NCBI GenBank assembly: GCA_029562645.1
Contig: JAKQUI010000036.1
Location: 1-64,000, forward strand
DNA length: 64,000 bases
Direction of reading: 5' to 3'
Source of the DNA: Spirochaetota bacterium
GTDB taxonomy: Bacteria; Spirochaetota; UBA4802; JAKQUI01
Shown here: in pieces, positions 42,270 through 50,705 of the stretch
Numbering within the stretch: position 1 is the first letter of the stretch
How the letters are laid out: each line of letters begins with the position of its first letter
Made by a program: the position numbers and the translations under genes
The notes under the pieces: generated by a model
The model's input: only the letters and a program-made list of their open reading frames with translations
Told to the model about the DNA's origin: nothing
The model's database searches: none

Positions 42270-43997
42270 TCACCGAACGAGCAACGAAAGGGACGCCGCT
42301 CCCAGCACGACAAACATCATCTCAACAAGCATTTCGAATTTTATCGAAACGACATACCCGGTTTTAATAATGATCTGCAACAACACCATGCCATAGATGA
42401 ACGGAAGCGCGAAGAGAATCGCGAATGCCTCGCCGCCAACGAATGCCATCACCCCGATACCGGCGCATGCGGCAAGCGCGATGATACCGAGCAGCGCCCG
42501 AGTCCTGTCGATCCCGAGCAACACGGGAAGTGTCTCCCGGCCGATAATGATGTCACCGTGCAATGCGATGACATCGAGCAGGGTGTTTCTGAAGAACATA
42601 AACGCGAATACGTAAACCCCGAAGAGCAGCGAATAGACCGACGGCGCATCGATGGCGATCAGCGGTATGATCACCGATATGACCGTCCAGCCCACCGACG
42701 AAATGATGTTCTTCGATGTGAAAAACGACCGAACGAACGCCAGCGGCGCAAACCGGATCAGCCCTTTCACCTTCTTCGACGAATACACAACGCCCAGCGC
42801 GGCCGACGCCATAAAGATGACCAACGGAAGCATCGCGTGGAAAATTGCCATGAGTACCGCCGAAATGACTATCAGCGTAACGGCAACCGGCAGCAGAAAG
42901 CGCTTATGTCTGCTGTATACCCCATGCTTGTACGGATTGCTCACCTTGATGAAATCGATGTCGAAATAATTATTGATCGTGTATACCGAAAAAATATACA
43001 GAAAAGAGACGAGCGAAAGCGACGCGTCCGGAGGATAGCCCGCAAGCAGCTGCGTTATCGCGGTAACGCACAACGCACCAAAGGCCGAGAAGAGGTTGGT
43101 GCGCACCACCAGCTCGGCGGCCTTTTTCATGCGCGACAGGAGCCTGTTCCTGTTTTCAAAACTGATGTCGTACAGGCGCTCCAATATGCGATTGATGATC
43201 CACCCGGGCGTTGAGGCACCCGCCGTCACGAGCACGCGCGTCACGCCCCGGAAATGGTCCGGTTCAAGTTCATCCTCGGTCTCAACGTGGAACGTTTTGA
43301 TGCCATGGTCGGTTCCGATGCGCGCCAAGCGCCGTGTGTTCGCTGAATTCTTGCCGCCCACGACAACCAGAGCGTCGATTCCTCCCCGCACCGCAGAGAT
43401 AACATCGTGCTGCCGATTGCTGGTCGAGTCGCAAATTGTATTTATCGTGATGAGGTTTTCCAGCTTGGCGCTCGCACGTTCGACAATCCTATCGAAGAGC
43501 GACGTATCGAACGTCGTCTGGGAAATAAGCAGGTAGCGCGGTGCGGAGGGGATCGAATCGATCTCCTCCGGAGTGGAGATGACCGACACGCCCGATTGGG
43601 CATAACTCATCAACCCCTCCACCTCGGCGTGCGCTTGATCTCCGGCGATGATGGTGTACACGCCATTGCGCGAATGCTTCTTGATCAAGCCTTGCACGCG
43701 GGCGACGCGGGGACAGGTCAGGTTGATATATCTTCGGGAACGGTCCCTGATATCTTTAAGGTTAGCCAGCGGGATCCCGTGAGTCCGTATGGCAATGGTC
43801 CTCCCATCGAGATGGTCAAGATCGTGGATGGTGATGAGCCCGCGTTTTTCAAGAACAGACATGGTCTGCGGATTGTGGATGAGGGGACCATACACATAAA
43901 TGGGCTCCCGAGCATTGTTGATCTCACCGACAATGCGCACAATCGCATCGCGCACCCCCATGCAAAAGCCGGAGTTCCGTGCGATTTCGATTTTCAT
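42270..43997 (-). CDS. ispH: IspH-UbiA fusion: HMBPP reductase joined to a UbiA prenyltransferase
   Basis: Residues about 1-280 are IspH, the last enzyme of the MEP isoprenoid pathway, with its three [4Fe-4S] cysteines (NSGFCMGVRDAI, INLTCPRVARVQ, NTICDSTSNRQHD), substrate-binding YGPLIHNP and AHAEVEG, and SQTTFD. Residues about 290-575 are a UbiA-type membrane prenyltransferase with around eight helices, the first Asp motif as NNYFDIDFIKVSNPYKHG and the second as LHGDIIIGRETLPVLLG. The join is in frame with no start or frameshift between. Fusion would couple isoprenoid supply to prenyl transfer, perhaps for quinone synthesis. It lies two bases after gspN. Confidence 0.9.
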   Translation of the reverse strand: MKIEIARNSGFCMGVRDAIVRIVGEINNAREPIYVYGPLIHNPQTMSVLEKRGLITIHDLDHLDGRTIAIRTHGIPLANLKDIRDRSRRYINLTCPRVARVQGLIKKHSRNGVYTIIAGDQAHAEVEGLMSYAQSGVSVISTPEEIDSIPSAPRYLLISQTTFDTSLFDRIVERASAKLENLITINTICDSTSNRQHDVISAVRGGIDALVVVGGKNSANTRRLARIGTDHGIKTFHVETEDELEPDHFRGVTRVLVTAGASTPGWIINRILERLYDISFENRNRLLSRMKKAAELVVRTNLFSAFGALCVTAITQLLAGYPPDASLSLVSFLYIFSVYTINNYFDIDFIKVSNPYKHGVYSRHKRFLLPVAVTLIVISAVLMAIFHAMLPLVIFMASAALGVVYSSKKVKGLIRFAPLAFVRSFFTSKNIISSVGWTVISVIIPLIAIDAPSVYSLLFGVYVFAFMFFRNTLLDVIALHGDIIIGRETLPVLLGIDRTRALLGIIALAACAGIGVMAFVGGEAFAILFALPFIYGMVLLQIIIKTGYVVSIKFEMLVEMMFVVLGAASLSLLVR

Positions 43998-43999
43998 CG

Positions 44000-44959
44000 C
44001 TAAATGGTTTTCTTTGTGTCCACCGGTGGGCGCTTTCCCGGACCCGGCGCCTGTCGGGGGGCTTCATCGTCATCGTCCGGCTCCGCGCCGGGTTTGGCCT
44101 TTTGGGGAGGGGCCTCTGTTTTCTGTGGGAAATTGACCTCTGGACTATGCAGCATCCCGCCCACATCGAGCCGGATCTTGTCGCCGTCTGAACCGGTCAG
44201 GCTGCCAAGGAGTATTTTGTAGTCTTCTAGTACGCGCGAGTTGCCGTCGATTTCGATTTTCAGATTGAGCCGGGAAGATTTCATCATCTTGTTGAGGGCG
44301 ATCGTGCCGGTTATCTGACCGCGCAAATCGACGCCGGAAAAAACGCACCGGTCGATCCGAAGCTGGTTGTTCGCGATCTTCGCCTCGGCCGCGATCCCGG
44401 AGAACTTAATCGGCGGTATCACAAATCCCTTGATCTCGATCCCCTTCACGTTGATGTTCTGGAGCGCAATGGACAGCGACCCGCTCGTTATGATGTCCTT
44501 CTTCGTGTCGAAGGCCGAGCTCATCAGGACCTTGACGACGCCTTCGATCGACATGTCTTTTTTCTGGTACTTGAGCGAGTTCACCTTGAAATCGCCCGAG
44601 AATCGATTCAGCAGAAACAGCGAAATCGGATTCTTTGTAAAATCGACATTAACATCCTTGAGAGAAAGCTCGGTGCCGTCTGCGAAATATACCGCAACTG
44701 AATCGATGTAGGTGTTCCGCCACAGGCTAAAATCGAGCTGCCCGAGATTGATCGTGCCGCCGGTAACCTTTTCCAGCGCCTTGATGTTGTTTCGCACCAG
44801 AATATCATACGGGAAGGTGAACACGACAAACAGGAGCGTCATCGCGGCCGCGATCAGCAGATAGAGTTTCGCCCGCGGCAGCTCGAGTATCTCCTTGAAT
44901 AATATCCACGCCGATTTCACGGCCTCGATCACTTTTGCCTGTAGTGCTTTTATATCCAT
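44000..44959 (-). CDS. gspN: Type II secretion protein GspN-like
   Basis: The 319-residue protein has one N-terminal helix (LYLLIAAAMTLLFVVFTFPY) and a periplasmic beta-rich region (LDFSLWRNTYIDSVAVYFA, LRGQITGTIALNKMMKSSRL), as in the GspN of leptospires and deltaproteobacteria, which is AsmA-like in character. The C-terminus is a Pro- and acid-rich tail (PGAEPDDDDEAPRQAPGPG) that is probably disordered. It is the last gene of the gsp operon before the IspH-UbiA gene. Exact role in secretion unknown. Confidence 0.75.
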   Translation of the reverse strand: MDIKALQAKVIEAVKSAWILFKEILELPRAKLYLLIAAAMTLLFVVFTFPYDILVRNNIKALEKVTGGTINLGQLDFSLWRNTYIDSVAVYFADGTELSLKDVNVDFTKNPISLFLLNRFSGDFKVNSLKYQKKDMSIEGVVKVLMSSAFDTKKDIITSGSLSIALQNINVKGIEIKGFVIPPIKFSGIAAEAKIANNQLRIDRCVFSGVDLRGQITGTIALNKMMKSSRLNLKIEIDGNSRVLEDYKILLGSLTGSDGDKIRLDVGGMLHSPEVNFPQKTEAPPQKAKPGAEPDDDDEAPRQAPGPGKRPPVDTKKTI

Positions 44960-44978
44960 GCCGTATCCGGTTCCAATG

Positions 44979-45515
44979 CTATTGCGCGGTGAAACTGTCG
45001 ATCTTGAGGACGATATCGTAGGTATTGGTCCCCTTGAGGGCCGTGTTGATGCGAATGTAGCTCAACTTGATTAGTCGATTCGAATTCTCGACCTCGTATA
45101 TAAATTTTAGGAACTTTTCTATTGAAACGCCCTCGAATTTCACATCGGTCGTCACCCGGACATATTTGTTCTGGATGTTGGCCTGCGTACGACGCGTGTA
45201 TGCGATATTGCGCGCGATGTTCACGCTGTTGGACCACTGCTCGATGAGCGAGGTGATGTTTTCGTTCTTTTGCGCGAGCATCGCATCGTACTTCGATTTT
45301 TCGCGCTTGAGCTCTCGATAGTCGTCGTAAATCTTGTCGATTTTCTTCAGCCGCTCGACGTTCTTTGCGAGGGCGCTATCGCTGCTCTCGCGAAACTCGA
45401 TAAAGGGCGCGATGATGAGCAGATACAGTACCGCGACCGCAATCACGCCGGCAAGCGCCTGCAGCATGATCTTTTCGCGGGTGGACAGTTTGATGTTTTT
45501 CAGTGGATTCAACAT
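44979..45515 (-). CDS. gspM: Type II secretion protein GspM-like
   Basis: The 178-residue protein has one helix near the N-terminus (ALAGVIAVAVLYLLIIAPFI), a coiled coil (NVERLKKIDKIYDDYRELKR) and a small periplasmic domain, the topology of GspM, which partners with GspL in the inner-membrane platform. The start at ATG 45515 was chosen because it leads straight to the helix; upstream codons overlap gspL. Sequence is weakly conserved, and the assignment leans on position. Confidence 0.75.
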   Translation of the reverse strand: MLNPLKNIKLSTREKIMLQALAGVIAVAVLYLLIIAPFIEFRESSDSALAKNVERLKKIDKIYDDYRELKREKSKYDAMLAQKNENITSLIEQWSNSVNIARNIAYTRRTQANIQNKYVRVTTDVKFEGVSIEKFLKFIYEVENSNRLIKLSYIRINTALKGTNTYDIVLKIDSFTAQ

Positions 45516-45522
45516 GCGTCGA

Positions 45523-47160
45523 TCACCGGATCTTCTTGTACTCGCGTTGCTGGTCGTCGGCAATGCGCAGTTTAATCGTCAACGAAAAACGCACCTGGTT
45601 TTTCTTGTCGATATTCGTGTTCAGATTGACCGATTCGAACCGGGGCGACTCGGAAAGCTTGTTCTTGAAGTCGTCGATGTTCTTGCTCGATGCAATCGTG
45701 CCGTCAATACGCACAATCCGCTCGTTGATGACGATATTCGAAAGCTCGAAGGTCGGATCCTTGGGAAAGTGCGTCAGGATCGCCTTGAGCACCTCGAGCG
45801 TGCTGTCCTCCGCCTGGACAACCGACTTGAGGCTGGAGAATTCCTTTTTTTCGTCCTGATACAGCTTCATGGCTGTCGCGACCGGATCGTTTCCGGGGTT
45901 CTGCATCCTGAAATACCGCTGAAAGCGTTCCTGGAGGATCGTATTGTATTTATTGTTTACCGTTGTTTTCAATATTGAGGAGACGACAACGTTGACAAAC
46001 AGCACCACGATCGAGAGGATGAGAAACATCCCCGCAAGGTAGTACATCCGGTGCGAATCGGCGCCGTACGCAGGCTGGAATTCGTCACGGAGAAAGTTCA
46101 CCGGAAGCGATTTCTTGTTGAGATGCGATATCACCGTGCCGAAAGCGACCGGGAATTGCGTCTGCACGCGTACGTCATTGTGGTATTCCACCAGAAACGG
46201 AAGCGAAACGACCGGCAGGCCGAGCTCGTTTGACAGGATGGTTCCGATTCCCTGTATCGTAGAGCCACCTCCGGACAGGAGTATCCGGTTAAACTCCAGG
46301 GGCATATAGTCGACCGCGAAGGATTTATTGGTGAGGACGATCTGCTCCACAATTTCCTGTACGGAGCCCGTCAGATTATCAAAGATCTCGCGCAGCGTCG
46401 ATTTCGTGACCTTCAGTGTTTTGTAATAATCGCGCTGCAGATTGTTCTCGAACGCCGTCAGGTCGATATTTAGATTCGCCAAAAGATCGACCGCGTCGTT
46501 TCGGGAAATCTCCAGTTTCTCGCATATCGTGTCGTAGACGCCGCCGATGCCCACCGGGATGCAGCGCGTAAACAGCAGCTCGCTGTCCTTGATGATGTTC
46601 ATCACCGTCTTGCTGTGGCCGATGTCGACCTGGATGATCGCCTCTTCGGGCATCTTATTGAAGTAACGATAACACTCATACATCGAGTTCGACTCCAACC
46701 CCATCCGCACCGGCGCGAGGCCGAATTCCTCCAGCAGCTTCAGGCGATCGTTGATGATGTCCTTGTGCGATGCCGCGAGCAACACGCGCGATTCGTCGGG
46801 CGTCTTCCCGCGCAATTTCTGGAAGTGCGTGATCAGGTGCTCCATCTTGAAGGGGATGATCTCTTCCGCCTCGAAGGGTATCGCCTGGGCGATCTTCGCG
46901 TAGTCGGTGAACGGAAAGACGAGGTTGCGGATGATCGCGCTTTCCATGGGGAGGGTCGTGACCAGCGTATAACCGTCGAGTGGGTTTTCCCGTATGATCC
47001 GCCCGAGCGCGTCCCTGACGGCGGCCTTGTGGTCCTCGACGTTCAGGTCGATGTCCTCATAGACGAACGAAACGACCTGGAAATCCTTGAAACCGGTCCG
47101 AACCAGAATTATCTTGATCGACGATGTGCCGATGTCTAGTGCCGCGATCTTCTCAAACAA
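45523..47160 (-). CDS. gspL: GspL-type protein: PilM-like ATPase-fold domain joined to a PilN-like domain
   Basis: The 545-residue protein starts at TTG 47160 after GGAGCACC. Residues 1-340 are a PilM/FtsA-like actin fold (IAALDIGTSSIKIILVRTGF, IQVDIGHSKTVMNI, ILLSGGGSTIQGIGTILSNE). A single helix (about 372-396, LAGMFLILSIVVLFVNVVV) leads to a PilN-like periplasmic part (about 400-545). This is the layout of GspL, which recruits the ATPase GspE through its cytoplasmic half. The unusually PilM-like N-terminus suggests common origin with type IV pili. Confidence 0.85.
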   Translation of the reverse strand: MFEKIAALDIGTSSIKIILVRTGFKDFQVVSFVYEDIDLNVEDHKAAVRDALGRIIRENPLDGYTLVTTLPMESAIIRNLVFPFTDYAKIAQAIPFEAEEIIPFKMEHLITHFQKLRGKTPDESRVLLAASHKDIINDRLKLLEEFGLAPVRMGLESNSMYECYRYFNKMPEEAIIQVDIGHSKTVMNIIKDSELLFTRCIPVGIGGVYDTICEKLEISRNDAVDLLANLNIDLTAFENNLQRDYYKTLKVTKSTLREIFDNLTGSVQEIVEQIVLTNKSFAVDYMPLEFNRILLSGGGSTIQGIGTILSNELGLPVVSLPFLVEYHNDVRVQTQFPVAFGTVISHLNKKSLPVNFLRDEFQPAYGADSHRMYYLAGMFLILSIVVLFVNVVVSSILKTTVNNKYNTILQERFQRYFRMQNPGNDPVATAMKLYQDEKKEFSSLKSVVQAEDSTLEVLKAILTHFPKDPTFELSNIVINERIVRIDGTIASSKNIDDFKNKLSESPRFESVNLNTNIDKKNQVRFSLTIKLRIADDQQREYKKIR

Positions 47161-47216
47161 CGAGGTGCTCCATTCCGTTCGGTTCCCCGGTTACCGGCCG
47201 CGACATCGATGCCGGA

Positions 47217-48500
47217 TCATCGCTCGCTCCAATAGAAGAACCGCTTATTGTCCCGAAAATAAATACCGATGATTTTCACCGTCGTATTGTTGAACCTGCC
47301 GACGGACTCGATCCTGAAATAGTACGACTTCACGGTCAGGTTGTTCTTCCGGATGTTTTCGTCCGTGACAAGGTCTTTCACCTCGTCGACGGTCGAGAAG
47401 GGCTTCTGTCGCCTTCGCCGGATGATTTCCGTCACAATATCATCCGTCATGGCGTCTGTCAACGCCGATAATACGCGGTAACTGGCGGTATTGATATTAA
47501 TTTTATTCAGGTCGCTCATGTAATCCGACCGCTCGCCGTTCACCCGAAAATACTCATCGAGACGCCGCGACTTTTCCTTGCCGATCTTCTGCTCGATGTC
47601 CGATAGGTCCTGCTTGTCCGCAGGCGCCTCCTTCGCCATGCCGGCAAACATCGACGGGTCGAGTCGCTTCTTGCCTTTATTGTCATCGACAAGGTTTTGT
47701 TCAAGTCCGAAGTTGCCGCCGCCCAATCCATAGAATATTTCCGGCGTAATCCCGCGCACCAGCAGCATCTCATCGATGCTGTCCATCTCCTTGTTTTTGC
47801 ACTTGTAGGGGTTCGGCAGTGACTGATAATAATCCGATGATTCCGCCCCATAGGGCGAACGCGCATCGTCGATATCGACCCAGTCCAAAATCGAATCGGC
47901 GATATCCGGCGGCAGCCCCATGTTCACGAAAAAGCGCTGGGCGATGAAATAGTACGGTGTTTTGTCGATATACTCGTTCGCCAGGATGCTCAGATTGATT
48001 TTCGCGTTCTCATCGTCAATTTTCAGCTTCAGCGTTCCGTATTCCAGGGGAAGCTCGGGGAATTCCAGCGCCCAGAGGTCCAGGTAGCAATCGATGTTCT
48101 TGTCGGCCTTCTGTGTCATCAGGCCGGCGGCGAGGCCCTTCTGGTCTGCTTCCAGAATGAAGGTCGCGAGGTTCATCCCCGCCTTCGCGATGGTGAAGGC
48201 CTTGAGCCGCTCGTTCAGTTTTTTAATGTAGTTGATGTTCGTCTGTGCGACAATGAGGAACTCCGTGGACACGGAAACCATCATCGAGGTGATCAGCAGG
48301 ACGATGACGAGGACATAGCCGCGCGAACCGAACAGATACCTCAACACGCCACGATCCTCGAGCGCCTGTCGACGCCGTTCGTATTTCTCACGCCACCGGC
48401 GCCACGCCCCGGAGCAGGCGCGCAGTGCGCGGATCAGCACGCGCGCGGCTTTCGAACGCGCCCCACCGGCACCCGAGGCATCGTGATCGCAGTTCGCCAT
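47217..48500 (-). CDS. gspK: Type II secretion minor pseudopilin GspK
   Basis: The 427-residue protein is the large minor pseudopilin that caps the pseudopilus. A basic leader of about 57 residues precedes the pilin-like helix SRGYVLVIVLLITSMMVSVS. Position 5 after the cleavage glycine is Ile, not Glu, which is typical of GspK. The body shows the GspK domain (SILDWVDIDDARSPYGAESS with Ca-site-like acids, DEMLLVRGITPEIFYGL) and a helix-hairpin-helix-like end (ININTASYRVLSALTDA). ATG 48500 overlaps the gspJ stop by one base. The leader is unusually long. Confidence 0.88.
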   Translation of the reverse strand: MANCDHDASGAGGARSKAARVLIRALRACSGAWRRWREKYERRRQALEDRGVLRYLFGSRGYVLVIVLLITSMMVSVSTEFLIVAQTNINYIKKLNERLKAFTIAKAGMNLATFILEADQKGLAAGLMTQKADKNIDCYLDLWALEFPELPLEYGTLKLKIDDENAKINLSILANEYIDKTPYYFIAQRFFVNMGLPPDIADSILDWVDIDDARSPYGAESSDYYQSLPNPYKCKNKEMDSIDEMLLVRGITPEIFYGLGGGNFGLEQNLVDDNKGKKRLDPSMFAGMAKEAPADKQDLSDIEQKIGKEKSRRLDEYFRVNGERSDYMSDLNKININTASYRVLSALTDAMTDDIVTEIIRRRRQKPFSTVDEVKDLVTDENIRKNNLTVKSYYFRIESVGRFNNTTVKIIGIYFRDNKRFFYWSER

Positions 48501-49174
48501 CAGCTTTCCATCAGCACATACGAGATAAAGACGAATTCCTCGTCGTTTCCGCGATAGTTCTTCAGCTTGAGTATAGTCTTCACCGCACGGGGGAACTTCT
48601 TATACTTGCGCGAGTCCCAGGACGGGGTCCAATTGTTCAGGAGCAAAAATTCGAACCGTATGTCGACGACATTTTCGAGCAGAACGCTCTCCCGCCCGCC
48701 GGTTTCCGGATCGTCGTCGTAGTGGACGTCCTCGCGACGCACGAGCTGGTAGAGGTTGTCCGAATCGCGGTCCTTTCGCAGCGAGTATCCGACCTCGTGC
48801 ACGTCGCTGGTGCGAAACTCCTTTTTGGGGTCAAGTTTGATGTTGATGTCGTTTCTATCGACCGTCACGAAATTGATCTTCCCGCTGCTCGGTGGCGTGA
48901 AGTTGTTCTCTCCTAAAAAACAAACGTCCTTGTTGAACTTGTTGAAATAAGCGCACGAGATATCCTTGTCGATGCGCGTAATGGCGAGGTTGATATTTTC
49001 ATAGAATTCCGCAACGCCCGTCAGGTCCTTCACGGCGTTCATGATGGAGCGGTGCGACGAGTACACCATCATGAGGATGATGGACGACACGACGGTCGCG
49101 ACGAGTATTTCGATGAGCGAGAATCCGCTGGAGTCCCCGGCAAGTCGTTTCACCTGTTCGACGAATCGTCTCAT
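48500..49174 (-). CDS. gspJ: Type II secretion minor pseudopilin GspJ
   Basis: The 224-residue protein has a type-III-signal pilin start, SSGFSLIEILVATVVSSIIL, with Phe1 and Glu5 after the cleavage glycine at about 17. Residues beyond form the long GspJ beta domain (RIDKDISCAYFNKFNKDVCF). The start at ATG 49174 gives a 17-residue leader; the frame open to 49288 is a shadow of gspI. GspJ forms the tip complex with GspI and GspK. Confidence 0.85.
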   Translation of the reverse strand: MRRFVEQVKRLAGDSSGFSLIEILVATVVSSIILMMVYSSHRSIMNAVKDLTGVAEFYENINLAITRIDKDISCAYFNKFNKDVCFLGENNFTPPSSGKINFVTVDRNDINIKLDPKKEFRTSDVHEVGYSLRKDRDSDNLYQLVRREDVHYDDDPETGGRESVLLENVVDIRFEFLLLNNWTPSWDSRKYKKFPRAVKTILKLKNYRGNDEEFVFISYVLMES

Positions 49175-49178
49175 GCGG

Positions 49179-49574
49179 CTATCGCTCGGGATACACATAC
49201 GATATGGAATAGCTCTTTTTCCGGTTGCGGTCCGACCACGACACGATGATCTCGACCTTCTTTGCCGATATCGGCCCGAAGATCGCATGCTCGAAGCGGG
49301 TGGTCTTCCGGCTGAAGGCGTAGCCGGGATACTCCTTCACCGGTTCGTCGGTGATGTCTGCGCCGCGGAACTTGCTTGTCTGGAATTCGTTGAATTTCGT
49401 CTTGGCGATGATCACCGCCTGCGTGAGGTTCTTGTTCCCGGTAATCGCGACGATCCCGGCCGACACCCCGGAGATGATCGCAAGGAGCGCCACCGAGAGA
49501 ATGGTAATGGCGACCAGTATCTCGATCAGCGCGAAACCGCGGGAGCGATGTGCGTAGCGCTCGCGCATGATCAT
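49179..49574 (-). CDS. gspI: Type II secretion minor pseudopilin GspI
   Basis: The 131-residue protein has the pilin start SRGFALIEILVAITILSVAL with Glu5. Its body (NLTQAVIIAKTKFNEFQT, then KVEIIVSWSDRNRKKSYSIS) matches GspI, including the short size. ATG 49574 overlaps the gspH stop (ATGA); ATG 49568 is possible. It initiates the pseudopilus tip with GspJ and GspK. Confidence 0.85.
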   Translation of the reverse strand: MIMRERYAHRSRGFALIEILVAITILSVALLAIISGVSAGIVAITGNKNLTQAVIIAKTKFNEFQTSKFRGADITDEPVKEYPGYAFSRKTTRFEHAIFGPISAKKVEIIVSWSDRNRKKSYSISYVYPER

Positions 49575-50158
49575 TCGAACACCTTCTGCTCGTTTTTTAT
49601 CTCCGGCTCCTTCTTGAATTTAAATATTCGAACCGACCAGTGTTCGGTGCCGTCAACGAGCACCTGGATAATCGCGTCGTCCGCCCGGGCTGTCGGATAA
49701 AAGGGGATGAAGACGTTTCCCTGGGTGATCTTCTCGCCGCTCGCGAGGTGCACCGCCTCCAATCTGAAACTGTCCGGAAACGATTTATACTTGAGGAGCC
49801 TGTTCGCGCTGTCGACGAACGTGCCGTCGGGGCCGAGCGTGACTACCGACACGGCGTTTTTCCGCGCGGCGATCGCGTCACCGGGGTCCGCGATCTGCTC
49901 GGGATTCGGCTGGCCAAGATGGATCACCAGGAAGTTGACGCGCTCATTGATGTAGGCGTCATCGAAGGTCTTGGCGATGATGGAGCTCAGCAGATTGAAA
50001 TTCACCCTCCGCGCACCCATGTAATTGGTGAGTCGCGGACCGACAACGATCGACATGATAGAGATTATCACGATGACGATGATAATCTCTATCAGCGAAA
50101 ATCCCCTGTTGTCAGCACGGAGCCTCGCCGCCCAACGCTGTAGAGGGGAGGGGAGCAC
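49571..50158 (-). CDS. gspH: Type II secretion minor pseudopilin GspH-like
   Basis: The 195-residue protein starts at GTG 50158 and has the pilin helix NRGFSLIEIIIVIVIISIMS with Glu5. The rest is a beta-rich head (VVTLGPDGTFVDSANRLLKY, FIPFYPTARADDAIIQVLVD) with the GspH layout. The order G-H-I-J-K in this operon supports the name. It probably links the GspG shaft to the tip. Confidence 0.82.
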   Translation of the reverse strand: MLPSPLQRWAARLRADNRGFSLIEIIIVIVIISIMSIVVGPRLTNYMGARRVNFNLLSSIIAKTFDDAYINERVNFLVIHLGQPNPEQIADPGDAIAARKNAVSVVTLGPDGTFVDSANRLLKYKSFPDSFRLEAVHLASGEKITQGNVFIPFYPTARADDAIIQVLVDGTEHWSVRIFKFKKEPEIKNEQKVFE

Positions 50159-50163
50159 CCGCG

Positions 50164-50646
50164 CTATTCCCAGCTTTTTATCTCGGCGTTTATGCCTTCG
50201 CCGCCTTCCTTGCCGTCGGCCCCCAGGCAGTAGATCTCGTAGTCATTGCCGTGCTCGCCGGGGGACTTGTAGATGAAGTCGCGCCCCCATGGGTCCTTGG
50301 GGATCTGCTTCTTCTCAAGGTAGCCTTTTTCGCTGTAGTTTTGGGGCAGTGGCTCCGTTCCGGGCTTCTGCACCAGCGCGGTGAGGCCCTGCTCGGTCGT
50401 CGGATAGTTTCCGTTGTCGAGATAATACTGGTTGAGCGCGATACCGAATGATGAAATCTGCTGTTTCGCCGCTGCGACCTTCGCCTTGTCGGTTATCCCC
50501 ATGAAACGCGGGACCACCAGCACCGACAGGATGCCGATGATGACGACCACGATCATGATCTCGATGAACGAAAAACCACCGTTCGATTTAAGCGCGGCCC
50601 CGACGGCCTGCAGCCTCTTTTTCAGCGTCGTTCCAATTCTTCGCAT
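50164..50646 (-). CDS. gspG: Type II secretion major pseudopilin GspG
   Basis: The 160-residue protein has the signature GGFSFIEIMIVVVIIGILSV with Glu5 and the GspG body: VPRFMGITDKAKVAAAKQQI, LNQYYLDNGNYPTTEQGLTA, PKDPWGRDFIYKSPGEHGND. ATG 50646 was chosen over ATG 50652 because GGGAGG touches the first ATG and is well spaced only for the second. The leader to the cleavage glycine is about 24 residues. GspG is the pseudopilus shaft, cut by the prepilin peptidase GspO, which is not in the window. Confidence 0.93.
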   Translation of the reverse strand: MRRIGTTLKKRLQAVGAALKSNGGFSFIEIMIVVVIIGILSVLVVPRFMGITDKAKVAAAKQQISSFGIALNQYYLDNGNYPTTEQGLTALVQKPGTEPLPQNYSEKGYLEKKQIPKDPWGRDFIYKSPGEHGNDYEIYCLGADGKEGGEGINAEIKSWE

Positions 50647-50705
50647 GTACATCCTCCCTGTATTCAGTATCGATGCCGGCCGTCGCGTCACCGGGTCGTG
50701 ATTCA

